From Thermoplasmatota archaeon (GTDB lineage: Archaea; Thermoplasmatota; JAQUQK01), in NCBI GenBank assembly GCA_028716125.1, contig JAQUQK010000033.1:1-12395 (forward strand): DNA of 12,395 nucleotides, read 5' to 3'. Shown one piece after another: positions 5,972-12,395 of the stretch (its first letter is position 1; each line of letters starts with the position of its first letter). A model generated the notes under the pieces. It saw only the letters and a list, made by a program, of their open reading frames with translations. It searched no databases and was not told where the DNA came from. Position numbers and translations under genes: made by a program.

Positions 5972-7057
5972 ATGCCATTTGGGGACTATGAGGATTTTGA
6001 TGATTGTGTGGCGCAAAACCAAGATAAAGACGATCCGGAGGCGTATTGCGCCTGGCTCCACTACGTAGTTACAGGCCGGTGGCCCGGGGAAGGGGGAAAG
6101 CAGGAAATAACATTGCCCCTTGACGTGGTGGAAAAAATCTGCCCTCCCTGCGCGGAAAAAATGAAAGCGTTGAATATCAAGGAATTAAAAGTTTTTCCTG
6201 TGCACGTTTTAAAGGGACTTTACGATGATATAAATTCAGCCAAAGGAGGTGACAGTCAAATGAGATCTTCGGTTGCAATGGCCATGGAGTGCATGGACTA
6301 CAAGACGTTCAAGCCACAAAAGACGCAATTAAAAGTCTACGATTCAGAAGACGGCGCCGGGTACGTGGAAGGCTACGCTTCAGTGTTCGGTAACGTGGAC
6401 TATGACAAAGAAGTGGTGGAAAAGGGCGCCTTCACCAAGACGCTTGCCGAGGGATTACCCGGTAGAAAAATTAAATTCGTGGACTTCCACAACGCCTGGA
6501 TGGACAGCGACTTTATCATCGGCGTGGTGGAAGAGGCGCATGAGGACGAACATGGACTCTGGTTCAAGGCGCGGTTCTCTTCTGTCCGCCGGGCGCAGGA
6601 TGTCCGGACAAAAATTAAAGAAGGCATCCTTGACGCGCTGTCCATCGGCTACGATGTAATCAAAGACCGCATGGACAATGAGACGGGAATCCGCTATCTT
6701 ACCGAGCTCAAATTGTATGAAATATCCATTGTCAGTTGGGGCGCCAATCCGATTGCCGCAACCAACAATATTAAAAGCATGTTGGATTCTCAACTCAAGC
6801 GCATCACCCGCGTGGCGCTTGAGCTCAAGGAAGGGCGGATACTTTCAGAAAACAACATTGGCCTTCTCCGGGAGGCCATTAATGCATTACAGGCACTTTT
6901 GAACTCTGCTGAGCCGGAAAAATCCACTCAGAAAGAACAGGAGCCGCCGCCGGTAAAAACGGACGAGACGGAAGACCTCTTGTCCGGAATAGATCAGGCA
7001 AGCAAAATGTTCGGTTCTTTCAATGACTATTTGAAAGAGCTGAAGCGGGCCAACTAA
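5972..7057 (+). CDS. Prohead protease (HK97 type) with N-terminal cysteine-containing domain
   Basis: A serine protease that trims capsid and scaffold during head maturation (peptidase family U35 type). The protease domain spans about 118-275: GYASVFGNVD near 134-143, catalytic-type His173 in FVDFHN, Ser224 in DALSIGY, and the conserved YEIS around 249-252. Residues 1-96 are an added region. Residues 2-38 (PFGDYEDFDDCV... through AYCAWLHYVVTGRWP) resemble a small conserved phage domain. Cys12, Cys26, His30 and the C57-P-P-C60 pair could bind a metal (inference). The C-terminal tail is charged and probably disordered. AGGAGGTGATC (5959-5969) precedes ATG 5972. A second perfect ribosome-binding site lies inside the gene at 6243-6252, so a 265-aa protease lacking the N-terminal domain is likely also made. 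Confidence 0.9.
   Translation: MPFGDYEDFDDCVAQNQDKDDPEAYCAWLHYVVTGRWPGEGGKQEITLPLDVVEKICPPCAEKMKALNIKELKVFPVHVLKGLYDDINSAKGGDSQMRSSVAMAMECMDYKTFKPQKTQLKVYDSEDGAGYVEGYASVFGNVDYDKEVVEKGAFTKTLAEGLPGRKIKFVDFHNAWMDSDFIIGVVEEAHEDEHGLWFKARFSSVRRAQDVRTKIKEGILDALSIGYDVIKDRMDNETGIRYLTELKLYEISIVSWGANPIAATNNIKSMLDSQLKRITRVALELKEGRILSENNIGLLREAINALQALLNSAEPEKSTQKEQEPPPVKTDETEDLLSGIDQASKMFGSFNDYLKELKRAN
6243..6262 (+). promoter_or_regulatory. Internal Shine-Dalgarno and in-frame start in the protease gene
   Basis: AAAGGAGGTGA (6242-6252 region) stands 7 bases before ATG 6260, which is in frame with the protease as Met97. A match this good to the anti-Shine-Dalgarno sequence at ideal spacing is unlikely to be incidental. 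The resulting 265-aa product begins MRSSVAMAMECMD and contains the whole protease domain. Confidence 0.7.
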
Positions 7058-7083
7058 AAATAAGGAAAGGAGAAATAAAGAAA

Positions 7084-8418
7084 ATGGATGTTAAAGAAGC
7101 AATCGCCAAGCTAACATCTCAAATGGACGAAACCCTTAAAGAGATCAAAAGCTTGGTGGATAGGCAGGACGCAGAAATCAAAAGGCAGGGGCAGGCCACT
7201 GAGGACACCGGAAAGAAGCTGGCCGATGCCACAAACCGGCTGGACGAAATCTCGGCGGAGCTGAAAGAAAAAGCGCAAAAAGACAGCGAGGCGCAACAGA
7301 AGCTGGAAGAGAAACTCCGTACGCTTGAGGCGGATATCCGAAAAGGGCAACGACTTGGTGATGGTAGATTGGATAATCCGGATAATCCTTATGCCTTCAA
7401 GACGTTGGGACAGGCCTTTGTGGAGTCGGATGCGTACAAGGAATTCGATACTTCGCAGGGCAAGTCCCGGCGGTTCGAGTTCAAGTCTTTCGACCAGTTT
7501 CTTATTCCCCACTGCAAGTCTCTATCCAGTGGATCTTTCGGTGATCGTTACCCTGCGTTGCTTACTGAAGCACTGACTCAGATCTATACTCCTCCCGAAA
7601 GGGTTGAGCGGGTACGCGATCTTCTCCCGGTGACTCAGACCACACAGGGCGCCGTAGAGTTCATCCAGGAAACGGGGTTCGTGAACCGCGCCGCTCCCGT
7701 GCCGGAGTTTCAGTGTACGGAAGATGAAGATCTACATGTTGATATCACACAAAAGCCGAAATCGGAATTACATTTTGAAGTTGTCACCGAAGGCGTCAAG
7801 ACCATAGCCCACTGGCTTTGCATCACCCGGCAGATTCTCGAAGACCTGACCATGTTGCGGAGCTATATCGACAACCGGCTCATTTACGGGCTGAAACTCA
7901 CCGAAGACGAGCAGATCCTCTACGGCTCCGGCACCGGCGACGATATTCAGGGCATTCTGGCTCATCCTGGAATCCAGACTTACCGCTGGTCGCAGGGGCA
8001 GGCTAATGACACCCGGATTGACGCCGTGCGCCGGGCTATGACTCTCGCTACTGTCGCCGAGTACCCGATTGACGGAGTTGTGTTACACCCGTTTGACTGG
8101 GAGCATATTGAATTGGCGAAGGGCAGCGACCAGCGCTATATCTGGGTCAATGTCGCCACCGGCGGAGAAGCCAGGTTGTGGAGAGCGCCTGTCGTAGAGA
8201 CAACCGCCATACGTCAGAATGAGTTTCTGACCGGCTCCTTCAGATCAACATCTCTTTGGGATCGCAGGGAAGCCGCTATCCGCATTTCCGATTCCCACGA
8301 TAAGTTTTTCGTCAAGAATCTGTGGGCGATCTTGGCGGAGTCCAGGCTTTGCCAGACGATCTATCGTCCCGAAGGCTTTGTTCGCGGCCTGTTCGATGCG
8401 GCGCCCACGAGTTCGTAG
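7084..8418 (+). CDS. HK97-fold major capsid protein with N-terminal scaffold (delta) domain
   Basis: The main shell subunit, 444 aa. Residues 1-90 are highly charged with a heptad-like pattern (coiled coil). They correspond to the delta domain that acts as scaffold and is normally cut off by the prohead protease encoded just upstream. The HK97 fold follows from about 105: AVEFIQETGFVNRAAPVPE near 190-208, KTIAHWLCITRQILEDL near 229-245, the segment ending GTGDDIQGILAHPGIQTY near 263-280, and a C-terminal LWDRREAAIRISD with FVKNLWAILAESR. The Shine-Dalgarno sequence AAAGGAG (7066-7072) has an 11-base spacer to ATG 7084. The exact cleavage site cannot be read from the sequence. Length and gene order fit the family well. 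Confidence 0.94.
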   Translation: MDVKEAIAKLTSQMDETLKEIKSLVDRQDAEIKRQGQATEDTGKKLADATNRLDEISAELKEKAQKDSEAQQKLEEKLRTLEADIRKGQRLGDGRLDNPDNPYAFKTLGQAFVESDAYKEFDTSQGKSRRFEFKSFDQFLIPHCKSLSSGSFGDRYPALLTEALTQIYTPPERVERVRDLLPVTQTTQGAVEFIQETGFVNRAAPVPEFQCTEDEDLHVDITQKPKSELHFEVVTEGVKTIAHWLCITRQILEDLTMLRSYIDNRLIYGLKLTEDEQILYGSGTGDDIQGILAHPGIQTYRWSQGQANDTRIDAVRRAMTLATVAEYPIDGVVLHPFDWEHIELAKGSDQRYIWVNVATGGEARLWRAPVVETTAIRQNEFLTGSFRSTSLWDRREAAIRISDSHDKFFVKNLWAILAESRLCQTIYRPEGFVRGLFDAAPTSS

Positions 8419-8438
8419 GCAAATATATGGATAACAAT

Positions 8439-8474
8439 AGATAGGAGGGGTATCTTACGGTATCCCTCCTATCT
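8439..8474. promoter_or_regulatory. 16-bp stem-loop after the capsid gene
   Basis: Bases 8439-8454 pair with 8459-8474 around the loop TTAC, with two G-T pairs and the rest Watson-Crick. One arm is AGGAGGGG-rich and the other CCCTCCT-rich. It begins 21 bases after the capsid stop. The stem may protect the capsid mRNA 3' end, or hold away the CTCCT that could otherwise mask the next ribosome-binding site (8480-8485). Confidence 0.65.
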
Positions 8475-8492
8475 CCGAAAAGGAGTTTTTTT
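8473..8492 (+). terminator. Short terminator-like hairpin overlapping the next ribosome-binding site
   Basis: CTCC (8473-8476) pairs with GGAG (8482-8485) around GAAAA and runs into seven T (8486-8492), immediately before ATG 8493. The 3' arm is the Shine-Dalgarno sequence of the methyltransferase. The stem is only 4 bp, so termination would be partial. With the adjoining long stem it could lower expression of the sugar cassette relative to the capsid. Confidence 0.5.
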
Positions 8493-9086
8493 ATGCATCG
8501 ACTCGTATTAAAAGAAGACAAGCAACTGCAAGAACTTGAAGGGATTGCCGTACATCCAGGAGAGGGACAACATTTAGCCTGGCTGGCCTCACGGGTAAAG
8601 TCCGAACATGCTATTGTGGAGCTTGGCAGTTATAAAGGGAAAAGCGCCTGTTATCTTGGAGCCGGTTCACGCGCAGGTTGCGGCGCGCATGTTTATGCCG
8701 TGGATCTATGGGACAAAGGAGAAACAACCATCGAACGGGCGCGCCGTCCCGGAGTGCTGGAAAATTGGAAAATGCAAGTAGGTAAAATGAAATTGAATAA
8801 TATTATACATTTCATCCAGGGCCATTCTGTCGAAACAGCAAAAACATGGGAAAAGCCTGTGGGATTGCTGTTTCACGATGCCGGCCATTCTTATGAAGAG
8901 GTCCGGGCTGATTTTGAAGCATGGGGAAAGTTCATTGTAATAGGCGGCTGGATTGCCTTTCACGACTATGCGCATAAAGAGTGGAAAAAACAAATCAAAC
9001 CGTTTATCGATGAGCTGAGAGATACCGATGAATGGGGGGAATTCACGCTTTATAATTGGACCTGTTCGCTCCGGAAATTAACATAG
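8493..9086 (+). CDS. Class I SAM-dependent methyltransferase (Methyltransf_24-like)
   Basis: Predicted cytoplasmic methyltransferase, 197 aa. The SAM-binding glycine-rich loop is IVELGSYKGKSACYL at 41-55. The acidic end of the second strand is D71 in VYAVDLW. The segment LLFHDAGHSYEEV (125-137) and GGWIAFHDY (151-159) are typical of the Methyltransf_24 group, often found in sugar and surface-glycan gene clusters. It starts at ATG 8493 behind AAAAGGAG with a 7-base poly-T spacer. It is the first gene of a group that continues with a glycosyltransferase 12 bases downstream, so a sugar substrate is likely, but the acceptor is unknown. Confidence 0.85.
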   Translation: MHRLVLKEDKQLQELEGIAVHPGEGQHLAWLASRVKSEHAIVELGSYKGKSACYLGAGSRAGCGAHVYAVDLWDKGETTIERARRPGVLENWKMQVGKMKLNNIIHFIQGHSVETAKTWEKPVGLLFHDAGHSYEEVRADFEAWGKFIVIGGWIAFHDYAHKEWKKQIKPFIDELRDTDEWGEFTLYNWTCSLRKLT

Positions 9087-9098
9087 GGGAATTGATAC

Positions 9099-10082
9099 AT
9101 GAAAATACTTGCTCATCTACACTGTTATCCTCCGAAAAAGCTGGGCGGAGGGACTATTTGCATGGCTTTGGTGTTGGAACAACTTGCGCTCAAAGGGCAT
9201 GAAACGCAGGTTATTATACCAGAAAAATACAGACACAACGCCGAGGCAGGCAAATTTAACGGAGTTAAGGTGGATATAACATCTCAAAATGAATTTGGCC
9301 CGTATTATAGTTGGGCGGATATTGTATTGACACAATTGGCAATAACTCCTGAAGCTGTTGAATGCGCCAAACGTCATCAAAAACCGCTTGCATGCTATAT
9401 TCACAGTCATTATTACGTCAAGGCGTTTGGGCTTACTCCTAAAAATACAACGCTGATAATATTTAACAGCAAATGGATGCAGAAATACTGCCGATGGTCC
9501 GGAGACAGCATAGTGATTCCGCCTCCTATAATCCCGGAAAATTATAAAACAATCAAGGGGAAGGCCATAACGTTAATTAATCTTCTGCCTAATAAAGGAA
9601 GTCATTTATTTTATAAGCTGGCCGGGCATATGCCAGAACGGAAATTTCTAGGCGTGAAGGGAACGCGGGGCAAACAACATATACCGGCAAAAATACCCGC
9701 CAACGTAGAAATAATGGAACCGACTACCGATATGAAAAGCGTTTACGAAAAAACCGGTATTTTACTCATGCCTTCTCGTTTTCGCGGATTGGAATATCCA
9801 GAATGGACGGAATCTTGGGGAAGATGCGCTATTGAAGCAGCCTGGAGTGGGATACCAACGATTGCCCATCCTTGTCCCGGGTTACTTGAATCACTTAACA
9901 GCGCAGGTATTTTTTGTGATAGAGACAAGCCTGAAGATTGGATCAATGCCGTTCGACGATTGGATGATCCGCATTATTATGAAATGAAATCGAAGCAGGC
10001 AAAAATCCGCGCCGAAAACTATGATTACAAAGTCTACGTGAATTTGTTGGAGAAAAAGCTGCTTTCGATAATATGCAAATAG
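9099..10082 (+). CDS. GT4-type glycosyltransferase
   Basis: Predicted GT-B fold retaining glycosyltransferase, 327 aa, which moves a sugar from a nucleotide-sugar donor to an acceptor. The N-terminal domain begins MKILAHLHCYPPKKLGGGT with the glycine-rich loop near 16-18. The C-terminal donor domain has LLMPSRFRG (222-230) and the E-x7-E pair Glu238/Glu246 in ESWGRCAIE, then GIPTIAHPCPGLLE and a PEDW region before the final helix. It lacks a signal peptide or membrane segment, so it acts in the cytoplasm. The ATG follows AGGGGA with an 8-base spacer, and the preceding stop overlaps that site. Acceptor could be a virion protein or a host-surface glycan precursor; the sequence does not decide. 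Confidence 0.87.
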   Translation: MKILAHLHCYPPKKLGGGTICMALVLEQLALKGHETQVIIPEKYRHNAEAGKFNGVKVDITSQNEFGPYYSWADIVLTQLAITPEAVECAKRHQKPLACYIHSHYYVKAFGLTPKNTTLIIFNSKWMQKYCRWSGDSIVIPPPIIPENYKTIKGKAITLINLLPNKGSHLFYKLAGHMPERKFLGVKGTRGKQHIPAKIPANVEIMEPTTDMKSVYEKTGILLMPSRFRGLEYPEWTESWGRCAIEAAWSGIPTIAHPCPGLLESLNSAGIFCDRDKPEDWINAVRRLDDPHYYEMKSKQAKIRAENYDYKVYVNLLEKKLLSIICK

Positions 10083-10093
10083 GAGATATGCGC

Positions 10094-11110
10094 ATGGGAC
10101 ATATCCAAAAAATACTGGCAAAAACTGAAATGAAAAAACCGGCCGGCTGGAATCCCGACCAAGAAGATTATAATCTGCCGTTCACTGTCGAGCTTAAAGA
10201 AGATTTTCATATCCATTGGCAGGACATCAGGATAGAAATGGCCGCAGAGGATTTTAGCGCATTTGCCGGAGCCGTATCCGAAGCGCATAAGCGGTGGATC
10301 GATGACGGCAGACCTAAAAAGCTCTCTAAAATGAAGCGTTATGGTTGGTGGCCGGGAGAGGACAAAGACGGATTTTTCAAAGAACGCTATGAATCCCACA
10401 ATAAACGCGGTGAACTTTGTCATCATGTACGCGTTTTTCCACGGACAGAATCAGGAAAACTTTTTTTCGATAATTTATTTCAGATCGAATTACAAGAAAA
10501 GGGACAACTGCATATTCATTATAAAAATTTCCGCTGGGAATTAGGGGAAAATACGTTTAAACAAATTGCCTCTGCCGTGGACGAAGCGACAAATAATTTA
10601 AGACCGGCCGGTAAAAAGATCAATAAAAAAGAGGAGCGTAATGGCAATTTGACATTAAAAGCTGTAGATCTCATTAAGCCGCACAGGTATGATATACAAA
10701 TTCGTATTGATACACTGAAAGCTTATGATGTTGGGGGAATAGATGCCGTGAAAGACGGTGATTATGTCCAATTTCACCGGGCGAATAGAGGCGTTAAAGA
10801 CAAGCCGCCCATTGAAAAGTTAAAAGATTTCGTTAGATTATATAGGGTCGTTCAACGTGGGGCAAAATTAGCGCCCATTTGTGTGGTTGACTTTGGAGGT
10901 CCTCATAAAGCAGTGCTTCCCCCGCGAAGACGAAAAGAAACAATGTCTGTTCCGTATCGGTACAGTCTTTACGACGGCGCACACCGATTGGCGATCCTGT
11001 ATCATCTTGGGCATACAAATGTTCCGGTTAAAGTTGTGAGTGTGCGCAAAAAATGGAAACCGCCTGACTATACGACATTTTGCGTTAATAATGGGATTAA
11101 AAAACTATGA
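10094..11110 (+). CDS. ParB/sulfiredoxin-like protein with duplicated HIH domain
   Basis: A 338-aa protein with two parts. The N-terminal part has two related segments, about 26-69 and 124-170. Both read F-x-[VI]-E-L-x-E, then HIH[WY] (39-42 and 140-143), then an R-x-E pair, then F-x(3)-A-x-A-V-x-E-A. The C-terminal part (about 200-320) looks ParB/Srx-like, ending YSLYDGAHRLAILYHLGH with D294-G-A-H297-R, the usual signature of that fold. ParB-like domains can bind nucleotide or act as small ATPases or kinases, but the role here is unknown. Start choice: AGGAG (10081-10085) is 8 bases from ATG 10094; the in-frame ATGs at 10073 and 10088 are badly spaced. Its position between a glycosyltransferase and a methyltransferase links it to sugar modification by context only. 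Confidence 0.72.
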   Translation: MGHIQKILAKTEMKKPAGWNPDQEDYNLPFTVELKEDFHIHWQDIRIEMAAEDFSAFAGAVSEAHKRWIDDGRPKKLSKMKRYGWWPGEDKDGFFKERYESHNKRGELCHHVRVFPRTESGKLFFDNLFQIELQEKGQLHIHYKNFRWELGENTFKQIASAVDEATNNLRPAGKKINKKEERNGNLTLKAVDLIKPHRYDIQIRIDTLKAYDVGGIDAVKDGDYVQFHRANRGVKDKPPIEKLKDFVRLYRVVQRGAKLAPICVVDFGGPHKAVLPPRRRKETMSVPYRYSLYDGAHRLAILYHLGHTNVPVKVVSVRKKWKPPDYTTFCVNNGIKKL

Positions 11111-11127
11111 AGAAAGAGGTAAGTAAA

Positions 11128-11774
11128 TTGGATAACTTTTTCATATCCTTATCACCTCATGCAATAAAATTCCTTTGCCTGCATCGTCCAAAATATTGCA
11201 AAATCGAAGAGAGAGAGAGAGGAAGTACGCAAAAGAAATTAACTCTTTTATATCAGCTGTTTCTTCTTTTCTACCCGAGAGATGCGCAAATCTATTGGAG
11301 ATAGGATGCGGAATTGGGGGCGTGTCTCTCGGATTTTACATCTACTATCAAAAGCAGACCAACCTTTACATGCTTGACAAAAATAAAATAGACGAAAATC
11401 TCCATTATGGATTTGATGATTTTTATATGGGTTATAACAACATGGCGGTCACGAAGGAATTTTTAACAACAAACGGAGTCAATGAAAGACACATAACACT
11501 AATTGACATAGAAAAGGATAAATTTCCTTCTACAAATTTTGACATCGTTGCATCTTCGCTTTCGTGGGGCTATCACTACCCATTGGATATGTACATTTCA
11601 GAAGTGTTAAAAAATTTAAACAAAAACGGGCTTCTTATCATTCACTTACGGAAAAAAAGACGAGAGCAGTGGGAAACTTTAAATAGGTTTTTCAAGAACA
11701 TTCATATAATCAACAGTTTCCCTAAATTTGATTTTGTAGTTGCCAAAGAGCTAAAAAGGGAGGAGGATACTTAA
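11128..11774 (+). CDS. Second class I methyltransferase, frameshifted at an AG tract
   Basis: Two overlapping frames read as one gene. The first frame (ATG 11107 overlapping the previous stop, or more likely TTG 11128 behind AAAGAGGT with a 7-base spacer) gives FFISLSPHAIKFLCLHRPKY, then leaves frame and stops at 11304. The second frame carries RERKYAKEI, the SAM-binding loop LLEIGCGIGG (40-49 from TTG 11175), D68 in YMLDKN, then a post-loop region ending at TAA 11774. The frames meet in (AG)7 at 11208-11221. Removing one AG unit joins them into about 214 aa, with HRPKYCKIEERERKYAKE across the junction. The second frame alone has only TTG 11175, without a ribosome-binding site. It is clearly richer in A+T than its neighbours. 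As read here it is off; it may be a pseudogene, a phase-variable gene or a sequencing error. Confidence 0.72.
11208..11221 (+). repeat. (AG)7 dinucleotide tract at the frameshift point
   Basis: Seven AG units in a row, exactly where the two halves of the methyltransferase change frame. With six units (or nine) the frames join; with seven they do not. Dinucleotide tracts inside coding sequence are classic sites of slipped-strand change. Seven units is short for a fast switch. Confidence 0.8.
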
Positions 11775-12395
11775 TGTTGGCCATTATCCCCGCCCGTGGA
11801 GATTCTAAAGGTATTCCTGGAAAAAATATTTGCTACATTTGCGGAAAACCGCTCATCGCCTGGACAATCGAAGCCGCCAAGAACGCAAAAACCATAAACC
11901 GCGTGATAGTGTCAACTGATGATCCAAGAATTGCCGAAATATCGCAACAATACGGAGCGGAAATTATCTGGAGGCCACAGGGTATCAGTGGAGACGAATC
12001 ATCTTCCGAAGAAGCGTTATTGCATGCTTTAGATATCTTCCAAAATGAAAATAACCTTTCGGAAATTACAGTATTTCTCCAGTGTACCTCTCCGCTTACC
12101 GCATCGGAAGATATAGACGGCGCTGTGGCTTTATTGCAGAAAGGATATGACAGTGTATTTACGGTTACGCCATGCGATCTCACCTTATGGGATGAAAACG
12201 GTTGCATCAACCGCGATCCAATAAATCGCGCGACACGTAGACAGGAGCGCCGAAAAGGACAATATGTGGAAACGGGAGCTGTCTACGCGTTCAGGACGAA
12301 AGGATTTCTTGAATATAAAAACAGATTTTTTGGCCAGGTGGGATATTACGTTACCCCCGGCCCTTATTGCGAAATAGACGAGCCGGAGGACCTGG
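11774..12395 (+). CDS. neuA: CMP-N-acylneuraminate (nonulosonic acid) cytidylyltransferase, partial
   Basis: Joins CMP from CTP to a sialic-acid-type sugar (sialic, legionaminic or related acid), the activated donor for a sialyl-type transferase. Only the first 207 codons are present; the gene runs off the right edge. Signs of the family are the nucleotide-binding start IIPARGDSKGIPGKN (the usual RGGSKG has D here), GKPLIAWTIEAA, RVIVSTDD, FLQCTSPLT and the later RRQ of ATRRQERRKGQYVETGAVYAF. The ATG overlaps the previous TAA by one base and follows AGGGAGGAGG with a 7-base spacer, so it is translated together with the methyltransferase frame. Related activities such as CMP-KDN or CMP-Kdo synthesis cannot be excluded. 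Confidence 0.85.
   Translation, partial: MLAIIPARGDSKGIPGKNICYICGKPLIAWTIEAAKNAKTINRVIVSTDDPRIAEISQQYGAEIIWRPQGISGDESSSEEALLHALDIFQNENNLSEITVFLQCTSPLTASEDIDGAVALLQKGYDSVFTVTPCDLTLWDENGCINRDPINRATRRQERRKGQYVETGAVYAFRTKGFLEYKNRFFGQVGYYVTPGPYCEIDEPEDL

Noticed and set aside
10073..10093. Earlier ATG starts for the ParB-like gene
   Set aside because: The AGGAG site lies after the first ATG and only two bases from the second; ATG 10094 has the right spacing.
1..12395. CRISPR array, tRNA, insertion sequence or integrase
   Set aside because: No regularly spaced direct repeats, cloverleaf-like segment, transposase or recombinase motif was seen on either strand.

Overview
The window is one rightward-transcribed block that reads as the late (packaging and head) region of a tailed, HK97-fold phage or prophage, followed by a set of sugar-modification genes. 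Every supported gene is on the + strand. Ribosome-binding sites are strong and close to the AGGAGGTGATC consensus, and TTG starts occur, which points to a Firmicutes host, most likely a clostridial one. That host assignment is inference: no integrase, attachment site or host gene lies in the window, so a free phage and a prophage cannot be told apart.

Layout. Bases 1-53 hold the last codons of an upstream gene. Bases 54-298 are non-coding and contain three terminator-like hairpins in series, then a set of repeats that overlap the ribosome-binding site of the next gene. Bases 299-3177 carry a phage DNA adenine methyltransferase, a small PD-(D/E)XK nuclease-like protein and the large terminase subunit, with overlaps or very short gaps. 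Bases 3199-3874 encode two overlapping membrane proteins of unknown role. Bases 3892-8418 hold a portal protein fused to a MuF-type head protein, a prohead protease with a second in-frame start, and the major capsid protein with an N-terminal coiled coil. These gene products together make and mature the DNA-filled head. No small terminase subunit is recognisable.

Straight after the capsid gene, a 16-bp stem and a terminator-like hairpin separate the head genes from a sugar cassette. The cassette holds a class I methyltransferase, a GT4-type glycosyltransferase, a ParB-like protein with a duplicated HIH-containing domain, a second methyltransferase broken by a frameshift at an (AG)7 tract, and the start of a CMP-sugar (nonulosonic acid) synthetase that runs off the right edge. 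Head-tail connector genes would be expected here, so the cassette is either cargo or a system that decorates the virion or the host surface.

The most notable points are the AG-tract frameshift (a possible phase-variation switch), the duplicated domain in the ParB-like protein, the perfect internal Shine-Dalgarno sequence in the protease gene, and several RNA hairpins placed over ribosome-binding sites or inside a coding region.
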